From: Planctomycetaceae bacterium | GTDB taxonomy: Bacteria > Planctomycetota > Planctomycetia > Pirellulales > Pirellulaceae | Assembly: GCA_021298315.1 (NCBI GenBank) | Contig: JAJTFC010000022.1 | Span: 1 to 37,056, forward strand | DNA length: 37,056 nt | Direction: 5' to 3' | Shown: positions 25,305 through 34,258 of the stretch, one piece after another | Position numbering within the stretch: the first letter of the stretch is position 1 | How the letters are laid out: the number at the start of each line of letters is the position of its first letter | Notes under the pieces: generated by a model | The model's database searches: none | What the model saw: only the letters and a program-made list of their open reading frames with translations | What the model was told of the DNA's origin: nothing | Translations under genes and position numbers: made by a program

Positions 25305-26219
25305 ATGGCACAAGCAGCATTAACTTTTCTATTGCTAATGATCGCCGCCGCCGGGGCTCTCGCCACTTGGCTCTTGCTGCGACCAGGAAAGTACACCCCC
25401 TGGGAACGGCTTCAATACGGACCGGTCTACCTGATGGCACGCTACCTATGGCGAGTCGAAATCCTGCAACAAAACGAACAAACCCATCAGTGGTCGACCG
25501 CTTCGCGGCTCATTGCGGATATCCCTGAACTTCTCCAAAACCCAAATCGAGCGGAATCCAAACCCGAAACTCCCAAGCGTGGCACTGCTGGCCATCAAGG
25601 GGCTGTGCTGGTTGCCAACCATCGCGCTTCGGTCGATCCATGCTTTATTCAGCTGGCCGCCGGAGATCGTGTGCATTGGATGGTCGCCGGGGAGTACTTC
25701 AAAGTTCCCATCGTTGGAGCTTTACTCAGGAGCTTTCAGTGCATCCCAACGAATCGCGGTGGCATCGACACAGCGTCGACCAAACAAGCCATCGAGTTGG
25801 CCAAGAAAGGGAGGTTCGTCGGCATGTTTCCCGAGGGACGCATCAATCGCACGGATCAAGCTTGGATCCCCGTACGACCGGGGGCCGCATTGGTGGCACT
25901 ACGAGCGCGCGTGCCACTGGTTCCGATGTGGATCGAAGGAGCTCGGATGGGCACCTCTGTCATCAGCCCATTGCTTATGCCTGCCAAAGTCCGCGTATTT
26001 TTAGGCAGTGCCGACTACTGGGGAATCGAGCAACTCGATCTAAACGATGGACGCTCCGACCGACAGATTGCTAACGAATGGATCTGTCGCGTCCTAGGTG
26101 ACTGCTTGAGCCATGCATCCGGAAGATGCGAAACGATCAAGCTTGCTGGTGCTAATTGGCTCGGCAGTAGCCAAAACCCAACAGACTCATCGACCGACCC
26201 GGCAATCGACGAAAGCTAG
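25305..26219 (+). CDS. PlsC-type lysophospholipid acyltransferase
   Basis: 304 aa with one N-terminal membrane helix (residues 3-25) and an acyltransferase domain from about 98. The catalytic HX4D is H106-RASV-D111 (ANHRASVDP), the substrate block is MFPEGRINR (174-182), and VPLVPMWIEG follows as in PlsC. These enzymes add an acyl chain to lysophosphatidic acid or related acceptors. A polar insert of about 45 residues (52-97) between the helix and the catalytic motif is longer than usual. The tail is Ser/Asp-rich. A TTG 15 bases upstream is in frame; ATG 25305 was chosen. It converges on the DUF1559 gene, ten bases apart. Confidence 0.9.
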   Translation: MAQAALTFLLLMIAAAGALATWLLLRPGKYTPWERLQYGPVYLMARYLWRVEILQQNEQTHQWSTASRLIADIPELLQNPNRAESKPETPKRGTAGHQGAVLVANHRASVDPCFIQLAAGDRVHWMVAGEYFKVPIVGALLRSFQCIPTNRGGIDTASTKQAIELAKKGRFVGMFPEGRINRTDQAWIPVRPGAALVALRARVPLVPMWIEGARMGTSVISPLLMPAKVRVFLGSADYWGIEQLDLNDGRSDRQIANEWICRVLGDCLSHASGRCETIKLAGANWLGSSQNPTDSSTDPAIDES

Positions 26220-26229
26220 CCTCCTCCGA

Positions 26230-27009
26230 TCAAGGATCAATCGTCCAGTCTTCTTGACCATTTCGTGTGATCATCGCCGCGAGAGTATCGAGCTTGCAAC
26301 TGTTTGATACGAACCAAGTTCGACCGCAGGAAAACAGGATCATCGCACCGTTGCGATGGTGGGAGCGAATCTCATTATCCATCACCCAAGCCCTGGGGTC
26401 ATTAATCCCCCCCGACTGCTCAAAGATGTTGCTCCCGTTGATCCACTCTCCATCAGGTCCGCCGGTGTCCTCTGCGACCGCTGCAGTGTAAGTCAGACCA
26501 TCGCGGATGTCACGGAATTTGAAAGGCTGATTGTAGACAAACACCCCATTGTCGGTGTTGATGCGAGTGGTGATCCGCTGACCGTAAAGCCCACCGTAAT
26601 CGGTCTTGCCCGATTTTCCTTCCACCATCGGAACCGTTGGACAGATATAGGTCGCAACGTTGGTCTTGCGAGCCAAGGTATTGATCGGGTGATCAAACGG
26701 CTGATCAAAATTGACTAAACCATGGACGTTTTTTTCTTCCATGTAAGGAAGAATCAGGGCCGACCAAGCAAAGTTCTTTAGAAACCTCGGTCCGTTGTAG
26801 GGCCGCCACTGCATGCAACCCGGTGGAAGTGTGTTTAGAACCGAGTGATAGTTGTGCAGTGCCAATCCTACCTGCCGGAGATTGTTCTGACACTGGGCTT
26901 GCCGTGCCATCTCTCGCGCAGCTTGTACCGCCGGTAGCAACAAAGCTGCCAAAATCCCGATGATCGATATGACGACCAACAGTTCAACGACAGTAACCCC
27001 AAGCCGCAT
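26230..27009 (-). CDS. DUF1559 prepilin-like protein
   Basis: 259 aa, a short member of the planctomycete DUF1559 family. The N-terminus is a type IV prepilin/pseudopilin methylation segment: [20 protein letters not shown] with the conserved Glu, then [20 protein letters not shown] and VGLALHNYH, almost the family consensus. The usual basic residue and Gly-Phe before the cleavage site read RLGVT here. C-terminally [20 protein letters not shown] corresponds to the H-x-G-G-A/LFCDGSV motif. The proteins are exported, probably handled by a type II/IV secretion-like peptidase, and their role is unknown; genomes often hold dozens. Upstream on the same strand, 142 bp away, is the small lipoprotein gene. 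Confidence 0.92.
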   Translation of the reverse strand: MRLGVTVVELLVVISIIGILAALLLPAVQAAREMARQAQCQNNLRQVGLALHNYHSVLNTLPPGCMQWRPYNGPRFLKNFAWSALILPYMEEKNVHGLVNFDQPFDHPINTLARKTNVATYICPTVPMVEGKSGKTDYGGLYGQRITTRINTDNGVFVYNQPFKFRDIRDGLTYTAAVAEDTGGPDGEWINGSNIFEQSGGINDPRAWVMDNEIRSHHRNGAMILFSCGRTWFVSNSCKLDTLAAMITRNGQEDWTIDP

Positions 27010-27151
27010 AAGACTCGGGGTTCGAAGGTTATTCTTGATCGCAACACCTAGTGACTAAACGAACCTACGATTCTCCCGGAGACATCCCCCGGCCAAGCCA
27101 GTTCATGCCCCGTTAGGGTATCGCAATCCGCTTATTTGTCAAAAGTGGATG

Positions 27152-27373
27152 CTAGATCACGCCGCCGTGAGTTCGGTACGGACTCATGTGATCGGGTTGA
27201 TCCATGAACCAAAAACGCTCCCACTCTTGGATCATCGCTCGGAGGTTCTCCGAGGTGAAAATCAACTGCTCAGCGCGTCGTCCGGGCAATGCCGAATAGA
27301 TCGGAATGGCACAACCAACCATCGGCACAGTGGCCATCATCAACAGCAAACACAACAACATTCGACGTCGCAT
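27152..27373 (-). CDS. Small conserved lipoprotein
   Basis: 73 aa. The N-terminus MRRRMLLCLLLMMATVPMVG with Cys21 is a lipoprotein signal (lipobox VGC), so the mature protein is about 53 residues tethered to a membrane. The mature part, CAIPIYSALPGRRAEQLIF then ENLRAMIQEWERFWFMDQPD and a closing HMSPYRTHGGVI, recalls small planctomycete lipoproteins that I have seen with almost the same ending; no domain name or function is known to me. It starts 21 bp after the HU-family gene stop and is probably co-transcribed with it. The opposite strand has an unrelated 233-codon frame that I discount. Confidence 0.8.
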   Translation of the reverse strand: MRRRMLLCLLLMMATVPMVGCAIPIYSALPGRRAEQLIFTSENLRAMIQEWERFWFMDQPDHMSPYRTHGGVI

Positions 27374-27394
27374 CGGTTCTACTCCGTGAACAAT

Positions 27395-27802
27395 TTATCC
27401 TTGGGTTTTGCCCCCCGAACTCGACGTTGTTGGATCGTCCTGGGATTCCTCGTCATCCTCCGAAGCTGTTTCCAGTTGACCAGAAGCAACCGCATCTCGG
27501 ATGGCTTGGGCAAGCGGTGTGTCGCTGATCGCATTGACCCGCTCTTCCATAATCTTTCCAGGTTTGAAGCTGACCACGAACTTTTCGGGTACTTCTACCT
27601 GTCTCCCAGTCCGCGGGTTTCGAGCCTTCCGTGCCGCCCTCGGGCGAACCTGGAACACTCCAAAATTCCGCAACTCGATCCGGCCCTCTTCCACCAGCGT
27701 CTGAACAATCGAGTCGAACGTCTTCTGAACGACTTGCTTGATCTGCTGCTGGTTGAGTCCCGTCTCATCGGAAATCGTTTTCACGATCTCTTTCTTTGTC
27801 AC
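27395..27802 (-). CDS. HU/IHF-family DNA-binding protein with acidic tail
   Basis: 135 aa with a GTG start. Residues 1-90 are an HU/IHF fold: [40 protein letters not shown], the DNA-intercalating arm RNPRTGR (61-67) and [19 protein letters not shown]. The proteins bend and coat DNA as dimers. An extra tail of about 45 residues is acidic and Ser/Thr-rich ([19 protein letters not shown]), the reverse of the lysine-rich tails seen in some actinobacterial HU. A neighbouring lipoprotein gene follows after 21 bp. Repeated AAGTCT/AGACTT elements occur in the leader. Confidence 0.94.
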   Translation of the reverse strand: MTKKEIVKTISDETGLNQQQIKQVVQKTFDSIVQTLVEEGRIELRNFGVFQVRPRAARKARNPRTGRQVEVPEKFVVSFKPGKIMEERVNAISDTPLAQAIRDAVASGQLETASEDDEESQDDPTTSSSGGKTQG

Positions 27803-28141
27803 GACAGAAATCCCCGCGCTTCAAGGCATCCTAAGTCTTTTACTAGTTAGACTTTAATGCCGAAAAGTCTAGGTCGCTCCTGCTTGGCCGTCAAGGTATT
27901 CCCAGCCGGGAAGATCCTTGCCGACAGGACAATCCAGATGATCGCTATGGGTGGTTTCGGATGCATAACCGGTAAATCTTCACTCCGAACCTGGAACTCG
28001 ACCCTTTTTCGACACTAAAATTTTAATTAGTTTTTTTTATCTCCCGTAAACAAAAACATCTGCACTGGAGCCGGCCCACCCTTTTTTGCTAAGAACTTCC
28101 CATCGGTCGAGTCTCCCATCGTCTTTTACTCCCACCATCGT
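27803..28141. other. 339-bp divergent intergenic region
   Basis: It lies between the minus-strand HU gene and the plus-strand HEAT lipoprotein gene and should hold both promoters. aagtct at 27833-27838 and agactt at 27849-27854 can pair, and another aagtct occurs near 27875, within the HU leader. ttccc/gggaa form a small hairpin near 27898-27911. A T8 run at about 28031 sits in A/T-rich DNA. No promoter pair, RNA gene or protein frame is convincing. Confidence 0.45.
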
Positions 28142-28858
28142 ATGTCCCATCGCAAGCATCGGTTCGCCCCATCAGGGCTTTTACTGCTATCTTGCCTCCT
28201 TTCTGGATGCATCGATGGACCTTTCTTCCATCTGAAAAAACTAAATCCATACATCCAAAAACAGTGGCAAGCCGATCGTGAAAAAGTCGTCGTCTTCTCC
28301 GAACGAATCGACGAACTTCGCTTGCTGCGTACCCAAATCACTTCGATGAGCGACCAGGAACAAGCCGATTGGATCACCAAGCTCGAGCAAATCCTCAAAT
28401 CCGAAACCAGCCCTGAGATCCGTCGCGAAACGGTCTTAACCCTCGAAAAAGTCCATCATAGGCCTGAAGCCCTTACGGCCCTGACCTCACTTTCAAAAGA
28501 CAAAAACGAAAAGGTACGCATGGCCCTTGTGGCAGCACTGCGCCGCAGCCAAGACGAACTCGCGACCAACACACTCATCGCGATGTCAAGCTCCGATCCA
28601 AGCAGTAACGTCAAACTCAGTGCAACGCGGGCTCTGGGCAGCCACCCGTCCGAAGAGGTCAAGCAGTTTCTAGGCAGTAAACTCGATGACCGAAACATCG
28701 CCATGCGTTTCCAAGCGTCCCAAGCTCTCGGCGAACTCACTGGGAAACGTTACGGCGGGGATATCGATGCTTGGAGAAAGTATGTCGCAGGTGAGAACGT
28801 CCCAGAACCCAAAGTCTCCTTTGCCCAATCTATCGAATCGATGTTCATGATTCGATAG
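28142..28858 (+). CDS. HEAT-repeat lipoprotein
   Basis: 238 aa. A lipoprotein signal ends in LLSGC with Cys23, so it is membrane-anchored and exported. The body is helical with about three HEAT-like repeats: residues 88-120 (SPEIRRETVLTLEKV), 122-152 (NEKVRMALVAALRRS), 153-185 (NVKLSATRALGSH) and 186-205 (NIAMRFQASQALGELTGKRY). It ends GGDIDAWRKYVAGE, a motif I associate with similar planctomycete proteins. HEAT arrays are protein-binding scaffolds; no partner is known. It has no clear ribosome binding site. The Coq4-like gene starts 62 bp downstream on the same strand. Confidence 0.83.
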   Translation: MSHRKHRFAPSGLLLLSCLLSGCIDGPFFHLKKLNPYIQKQWQADREKVVVFSERIDELRLLRTQITSMSDQEQADWITKLEQILKSETSPEIRRETVLTLEKVHHRPEALTALTSLSKDKNEKVRMALVAALRRSQDELATNTLIAMSSSDPSSNVKLSATRALGSHPSEEVKQFLGSKLDDRNIAMRFQASQALGELTGKRYGGDIDAWRKYVAGENVPEPKVSFAQSIESMFMIR

Positions 28859-28920
28859 AATTCCCCCTAACTTGGCTCACACCCTTGGCTGCGATACAAT
28901 CAAGCCAGGGGGATTCCAAC

Positions 28921-29958
28921 ATGCAAAACCACTCGCCCTGGCGCTGCGAGTCCGACGCGATTCACTGGACACATCGCTTTAAAGCACTCTCTGGACAATC
29001 GAATATCCACAGCGACTCGTTGCTCAATGTCGCACAATGGGCTCTGCTTTGGGATCGACAGATCTGCATGGAACTTGTCGGCGATGCTCAGCCCGAGTGT
29101 CACTTGCCTGTCTTGCAAACCCGCCGTCTTGGAACCCAAGAGCTCGGCAATACGCCTTTCTGGGAGCACCGCAAACTCGTCGAACTTGCTCTTGATCGAT
29201 TCACCGCAATTTCACCGCCCGAGCCCCCCCAAGCCCTTGAGCCTTTATCCAATTGCATCTTGCAGATCCTTCAAGCCGAAACCGATGCATGCATCCATGA
29301 CCTGAGCCAACTTGGCCGATCCGAATTCCTCTCTAGAACATCCCAAAGCGCCCGCCCAGAGTCCCTTTTCGTCGATCCCCACGGCCTTCGCATCGACTCA
29401 GATACGACTACGAAATACTGGGGCCACTGGTACCCCGGCTTGGACAACGACCAAATTCCACTCGACGATCTGATCGCTTCGTTGCCCGGGGCAAGCGACG
29501 TTGAGATCCCGGAAATCGTGCGACGACTTGAAAACCCCAGCAGTCCAGTTGCACTCCCAGGCGCAGTGACTCTTCGCCGACACGACGTGATCCATATCTT
29601 GCTCGGACGCGGTCTGCTCGATCAAGACGAAGCATTCGTCCTTGGCTTTACCATGGCGAATGCTACGAAATACCGCGACGCCGATGGATCCCTGATGCGA
29701 GAAGCTCTCGAAAATTGGTACCCCGAACCGTTCCGAATCCTCGGAAATAAACTCCATATCTACGACCTAGGAGTTCAAACCGGACGCTCCATGGGAATCC
29801 CAGACATCGCCCAAGTTCCCATCGAAGAACTCCGATCCTACAGCGTCGGACAAGCCCGAAAGGAATTGAATATCTCCGCCGACCAACTCAAACGGATCTA
29901 TCTTCAAGAAAAAGCACTGAACCCCAAGTCGCTTGAAAGCGGCCGACTCCCGCTCTAG
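28921..29958 (+). CDS. Coq4-like protein with an added N-terminal region
   Basis: 345 aa, cytoplasmic by sequence. The C-terminal half contains H221-D222-VI-H225-x11-E237, the complete HDxxHx11E metal motif of the Coq4 family, followed by AFVLGFTMANATKYRD and a late LHIYDLGVQTGR. Coq4 is needed for ubiquinone synthesis, where it is reported to act in ring decarboxylation and hydroxylation. The N-terminal 150-200 residues have no family I recognise. Start choice: ATG 28921 lies seven bases after AGGGGGA, an excellent site, so I prefer it to an in-frame TTG at 28885. Planctomycetes of this group are expected to use menaquinone, so the role may differ. It converges on the apbE gene with 38 bp between. 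Confidence 0.75.
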   Translation: MQNHSPWRCESDAIHWTHRFKALSGQSNIHSDSLLNVAQWALLWDRQICMELVGDAQPECHLPVLQTRRLGTQELGNTPFWEHRKLVELALDRFTAISPPEPPQALEPLSNCILQILQAETDACIHDLSQLGRSEFLSRTSQSARPESLFVDPHGLRIDSDTTTKYWGHWYPGLDNDQIPLDDLIASLPGASDVEIPEIVRRLENPSSPVALPGAVTLRRHDVIHILLGRGLLDQDEAFVLGFTMANATKYRDADGSLMREALENWYPEPFRILGNKLHIYDLGVQTGRSMGIPDIAQVPIEELRSYSVGQARKELNISADQLKRIYLQEKALNPKSLESGRLPL

Positions 29959-29996
29959 CCCCACTACGAGCAACTGCATAAGCCGCCCTGGCGTGA

Positions 29997-30980
29997 CTAA
30001 GATCCAGTGTCTGCGGCAATCCAAGTCTGCTCATCGAGATTGCAGGTGATGATCTCGGCCTCTCCTATTCGACGACCAGGTGCGACCGCTAAGTACCCAA
30101 CCTCAGGCCTGCTCGTACAAAACTCCAACGCTTGTTCGATACCCATCACATACAAGCCAGTTGCCAAAGCATCTGCCCAAGCTGCCGAAGGATGAATGAT
30201 CGAAACGCTCAATGCGCCACGGGCTGGCCATCCTGTCCTAGGATCGATGATGTGACCATAACGCTCACCCTTGAAATAAAAGAATTGATTCGCAGGTCCG
30301 CTTGTCCCCAGTGATCGATTCTTCAATACCAACGTACCAAGAATTCGCTCCGACTGCTCTGGATGACGCACTGCAATCTTCCACCCAGGCTCGCGCTGAG
30401 CCAGCAACTGCCTGCCAAAAGCGCTAACGCTACTCTTACCACCATGGATCGCAAAATCCTCCACCCCTCGATCTTGCAAAATTCCAACCGCCTGGTCGAT
30501 CGCATACCCCTTTCCAATCCCCCCCGGATTGACTGCCACCGACCCTTTGAAACGAACCCTTCGGGCTGAATCGTCGAATTCAAGGTACCTTGAGCCGACC
30601 TGAGCGAGCGACTCGGCAATTTGCTCTGCGGTTGGCATCCGCCCTTGACGACTGGAAAACCCCCATACCTCCGAAAGCCTTGCGGCCGTCATGTCAAAAC
30701 AACCTTGGGTCTGCTCGTAAATCGCATAACCTAACTTAAGCATATCCAAAGTGGGCAACGAGACATCCACCCAGGTTTCTTGCCCTCTTGCATTCAACCG
30801 ACTCAAATCGCTCGTCGGGATGTAGACGCTCAGCAATTGTTCGAGCCACTCGACCAACTCCAGAGCTTCGACCGCTGCCTGCGGTCCTTGTTCGGGCCGC
30901 CCAGGATGTAGCAAGACATCGAATTGGCAAGCCATTGCGCGACGGGAAAACTCCAACCAAATCGGATCGACTCGTTGCAT
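29997..30980 (-). CDS. apbE: FAD:protein FMN transferase
   Basis: 327 aa. ApbE moves FMN from FAD onto a Thr or Ser of target proteins such as Nqr/Rnf subunits. Motifs: VNPGGIGKGYAID (150-162), FAIHGGKSSV, SLGTSG, YGHIIDPRTGWPA (241-253) and WADALATGLYVMG (268-280), the metal and FAD site. Many ApbE proteins are exported lipoproteins, but this one begins MQRVDPIWLEFSRRAMACQF without a signal or lipobox, suggesting a cytoplasmic enzyme or a partner delivered inside. It starts 14 bp after the anti-sigma gene stop, so it belongs to the sigma/anti-sigma operon. No Nqr or Rnf gene is in view. Confidence 0.92.
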   Translation of the reverse strand: MQRVDPIWLEFSRRAMACQFDVLLHPGRPEQGPQAAVEALELVEWLEQLLSVYIPTSDLSRLNARGQETWVDVSLPTLDMLKLGYAIYEQTQGCFDMTAARLSEVWGFSSRQGRMPTAEQIAESLAQVGSRYLEFDDSARRVRFKGSVAVNPGGIGKGYAIDQAVGILQDRGVEDFAIHGGKSSVSAFGRQLLAQREPGWKIAVRHPEQSERILGTLVLKNRSLGTSGPANQFFYFKGERYGHIIDPRTGWPARGALSVSIIHPSAAWADALATGLYVMGIEQALEFCTSRPEVGYLAVAPGRRIGEAEIITCNLDEQTWIAADTGS

Positions 30981-30994
30981 GGCCTTGCCCCCCT

Positions 30995-32299
30995 TTATCG
31001 AACGGGGCGGTTTGGGTTTGGGTTTCCGTTTCGTCGACTGCGATCTCGCAAAAGCCTACGAAAGTCCTTCGGATCGGCCATGTCGATCTCATCTCGCACT
31101 TCACGTCTAAGTCGCTCGTAAGCATCGAGCATCCGAGTGTTGCTGTTAACCCCCTCGGGAATCATCCAACTGGAAATGACGATCAATTGATCCGTCAGAT
31201 CAATCGACTCTAAAAGTCGCTTCGGAAATTCGGACAACCGACTTGCTAGATCCGCGATCAAAGCATCTTGATTGTCCAACCGAAATCCCTCCTCGATAGG
31301 CCGTATCGAATACAAAGCCATCATCGCTGATTTTGCATCTGTCTCACGGCGTAAGAACGGCATGTTCGTTACGATCGATGGCAAGAGCATGGTGTTGCTC
31401 CAATCTTCCAATGCCTCTGAATCAGCGCCCTGCAAATCCGCCGAATAAAAGATCGCTGCTCGGAATGCCAACTGCTGTTGCATCATGGCAATCTTGGCCG
31501 TGGTACTCAATTCAGGCAACATCTGCCGCTTGCTTGTAGGCAAAGAATCGAAAACGATTCCGACCATCCTTGCAGTGTGACTAAGCTCCTGAGCGTTGGG
31601 TTGCATGTCGATTTGGGTTTGAATTGCCTCCATGCGCTGACGAACGTCCGGTGGATATTTGCCCAACAACTCCCGGGCACTGTCAAGCTTGGCTATCTGA
31701 ACGGCATTGAGCCCCCGAACCCAAGTCGGCCTTTGTGAATACGACTTTGGTACCGGCGGAACAAGCGCATCGCGATAGTGCTCTTGAAGGTATCCCACAA
31801 GCTTTTGATCCTTGGCTAACTCCTGTAGGATCGGCAAATCACCGACATCATGCAACCCCGGCAAGTTCGATGCCAAATCCAGAACCCCAAGCTCTCGCTG
31901 AGTGCGATAGGCCGATGCTGCAAGTCCAATCAATGAGCCAACGACCAACGACATCGCCAGTGGAACAAGTGCATTGGGGAACGTAAACCAACGTTGCCTC
32001 CAACCTACCGACGACCTAGCGTGCACCGAATCCTGAGGATCTACCGCGACCCTTGGCCCCGAACGCTTCAGATCGGCGATAACCATCTCGATGGTCGTCT
32101 GCGTAAAACTCTTGCTATGAGGTGTCTCGGGTAGTTCGTCTAGCAAGTCATATGCTTTGCGCAATTCCGCCAATCGTGTGCGCAAAGACTCGTCACCTAC
32201 CAGACGTTGCTCAAGCGAGGCAGAATCCTGCACTGGCAACTCCCCGTCCAGATAAGCCGTCAACTCTTCATCGATCGCGTCGCTATCGCGGTCGCTCAT
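30995..32299 (-). CDS. Membrane anti-sigma factor candidate
   Basis: 434 aa. An N-terminal cytoplasmic part (1-105) begins DEELTAYLDGELPVQDSASL, as many planctomycete anti-sigma domains do, but lacks the HxxxCxxC zinc motif. One membrane helix lies at about 110-130 (ALVPLAMSLVVGSLIGLAAS). A long extracytoplasmic part of about 300 residues follows, not recognised, ending in a basic Arg/Asn tail. Its start overlaps the sigma gene's stop by four bases (ATGA at 32299-32296), the usual coupling of sigma and anti-sigma. The role as anti-sigma is inferred from this, from the N-terminal motif, and from topology. A site-2 protease such as that at 12801-13628 could release it. Confidence 0.78.
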   Translation of the reverse strand: MSDRDSDAIDEELTAYLDGELPVQDSASLEQRLVGDESLRTRLAELRKAYDLLDELPETPHSKSFTQTTIEMVIADLKRSGPRVAVDPQDSVHARSSVGWRQRWFTFPNALVPLAMSLVVGSLIGLAASAYRTQRELGVLDLASNLPGLHDVGDLPILQELAKDQKLVGYLQEHYRDALVPPVPKSYSQRPTWVRGLNAVQIAKLDSARELLGKYPPDVRQRMEAIQTQIDMQPNAQELSHTARMVGIVFDSLPTSKRQMLPELSTTAKIAMMQQQLAFRAAIFYSADLQGADSEALEDWSNTMLLPSIVTNMPFLRRETDAKSAMMALYSIRPIEEGFRLDNQDALIADLASRLSEFPKRLLESIDLTDQLIVISSWMIPEGVNSNTRMLDAYERLRREVRDEIDMADPKDFRRLLRDRSRRNGNPNPNRPVR

Positions 32300-33030
32300 A
32301 CTCTTTTGCCAAAACCTTCTTTATCGAATGGATCGTTGTCGCCCTGGGAATCATCTTCGTCCGAGGATTCGCTTCCCGGAACAAGCCCCTCATGCAAATA
32401 GGGCTCTAGGAGATTCTTCAGGTTCACACGAGCACGCATCAACAACGACTTGACTGCTTGCACCGTCAAACCCATCGTCTCTCCTATCTCCTGGTAACTC
32501 ATCCCCTCGAACTTGCTGAGCAAGATCGCCGTCCGCTGGCGTTCTCCCAAAGCCTCCAAGGCGACCATTATAACGCGAGATCGCTCCTGATGATCCATAT
32601 TTCTCGTCGGCTGATATCCACTTGGCGAAACGGCGATATTCTCAAGCAATAAACCCGAAGTCGAACCATTTTCGGCCTTGGACAACTGGTACTCGCGGCG
32701 AACCGATACGTCCCGAACATGATTCGAGGCCACATTGTGAGCGATTCGATAGAGCCATGTCGAGAATTTTGCCGTCGGGACGTAAGTTTTACGGGATTTG
32801 TAAATCCGCAAGAAAACCTCCTGGGCCAAATCCTCAGCCAAGTCCGCACTCCTTGTCCAGCCACTCATGAACCTAATAATCTTGCGTTGAAATCGATCTA
32901 CCAAAAATTCAAACGCCACAGCATCGTCCTCTTTGACTCGCAACATCAAGGCAACATCCGGATCCGAGACCGGATCACTCGACGATGCGCTCTTGTGTCC
33001 GCTTGATTCTGATGGATTGGAATTTGACAC
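32296..33030 (-). CDS. ECF-type RNA polymerase sigma factor
   Basis: 244 aa with a GTG start. Region 2 (about 38-110) has AFEFLVDRFQRKIIRFM, DLAEDLAQEVFLRIYKS and FSTWLYRIAHNVASNHVRD; region 4 (about 152-208) has LEALGERQRTAILLSKFEG, MSYQEIGETMGLTVQAVKSL and LMRARVNLKNLL. No region 1 or 3 is present, so this is an ECF (sigma-70 family group 4) factor. The N-terminal 25 residues are Ser/Pro-rich and the C-terminal tail is acidic (SESSDEDDSQGDNDPFDKE). It heads an operon with the overlapping anti-sigma gene and apbE. Its target promoters are unknown; autoregulation would be normal, but I cannot identify an ECF promoter in the 259 bp upstream. Confidence 0.94.
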   Translation of the reverse strand: MSNSNPSESSGHKSASSSDPVSDPDVALMLRVKEDDAVAFEFLVDRFQRKIIRFMSGWTRSADLAEDLAQEVFLRIYKSRKTYVPTAKFSTWLYRIAHNVASNHVRDVSVRREYQLSKAENGSTSGLLLENIAVSPSGYQPTRNMDHQERSRVIMVALEALGERQRTAILLSKFEGMSYQEIGETMGLTVQAVKSLLMRARVNLKNLLEPYLHEGLVPGSESSDEDDSQGDNDPFDKEGFGKRV

Positions 33031-33289
33031 GCTCGTACCGTTGCCTTACTGATACTTGGAAACTTTGAACCCTGCTCGATGCATTAAGTTTCGGGCTCGA
33101 TTAATCCTTCAACCACTTCATCATATCACCCCCCGCTAAAACCGTGGGTGAACGTCGAAACAGAATCAAGATCCCTCCTAGCTTAACTACGGACAACCTC
33201 GAAGCGAAAGGCAAACATCGCTCCATTACCCATTTGATATCCAATACAAGCATCAAGAAAATCACATACTGGATACCCTTACGGTCAAT

Positions 33290-34258
33290 TCATGAAAGCT
33301 CACTAAACACTGGAAGAAATCTACGCAATATCGAAAAATCGGTTAACTGCGTTGTTAAAGCCTCAAACAAACAACCCGCATTCGATGAAGCCCTACGGCG
33401 ATCGGCCGGCATGTTTTCTACAGCGGTAGTAATAACCAATGCTAAAGCACCATCGCGAAGAATCCATTGAGGACATGTTGCCTGCGGACTTTGGGGGGTT
33501 TGCCACTCTTGCTCGACCTTGCCGTCCTTCAATCCAACTTGAATCGTCCTACCAAAACCTGCAGCTTCAGGATTGTAAAGCGATATGATCAAACTTCTGC
33601 CGTCGGGAGTCATCGTCATTCCGTCGGGTACCCCGACCTGCTGCGACAAATCCAAGGCGACTGTTCCCGAATCTATTTGTCCACCTTGAATATCCAACCG
33701 ATAAGCCATAACCTTTCGGGTTGGCGAGTCGATATCCAATAGGTCCAGGGCACCATCGCTTCGCGGGATGACAACTTTTCCATTGCTGCAGATCTGATCT
33801 GACCGCAATGAAATCAACTGCTTGTCACTCCGTCGCCACAAATACAATCCAGCCTTCTTGGTCTTGAACTCCAAGTCCTTGGTGCCAAAAATCAAATTCC
33901 CGTCCCAGACCAACCCATCGTTGATAATCGTCCCGGTGACGTTCGAATCGACTCCTTCGATAAATGGCTCCCAAGTCCCTCTCGATGGGCTAAAGATCCC
34001 GACACTTCGCTCGCAACCTACGACGAAATTCCCTCTATCGGTGGGAAATGCAAACCCAGGTCGGCCCGGCAAATCAAAGGACTGATTGCTCGATGTCCTA
34101 AAGTCGTAGATATTGAGCGAACCAGTTGCTGCACTAGGTCCATGCTGGATGGCCACCCACGAAAACCTATCGGCATCGATCGGATAAGGCCCTTCAGGAA
34201 GAAACCGAAGCGCCTCGCTACCAGGATCCAACAGCAAACTCGCTTGATGAACGCTCAC
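33290..34258 (-). CDS. SMP-30/gluconolactonase-like beta-propeller protein
   Basis: 322 aa, no export signal. The family features are [20 protein letters not shown] at the start, [39 protein letters not shown] (the NDG segment of the metal site) and [20 protein letters not shown] (PDGMxxD-type). These propellers hydrolyse sugar lactones with a divalent metal. The motif forms here are looser than in typical gluconolactonases, so the function is less sure than the fold. The gene starts in the stop of the isomerase gene (ATGA overlap, 34258-34255), so they are one translational unit, suggesting a shared sugar-acid pathway. Confidence 0.8.
   Translation of the reverse strand: MSVHQASLLLDPGSEALRFLPEGPYPIDADRFSWVAIQHGPSAATGSLNIYDFRTSSNQSFDLPGRPGFAFPTDRGNFVVGCERSVGIFSPSRGTWEPFIEGVDSNVTGTIINDGLVWDGNLIFGTKDLEFKTKKAGLYLWRRSDKQLISLRSDQICSNGKVVIPRSDGALDLLDIDSPTRKVMAYRLDIQGGQIDSGTVALDLSQQVGVPDGMTMTPDGRSLIISLYNPEAAGFGRTIQVGLKDGKVEQEWQTPQSPQATCPQWILRDGALALVITTAVENMPADRRRASSNAGCLFEALTTQLTDFSILRRFLPVFSELS

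Noticed and set aside
27149..27850. A 233-codon plus-strand frame
   Set aside because: It lies antisense to the HU and lipoprotein genes, which both have clear family motifs; its own translation is Arg/His/Ser-rich with no motif.
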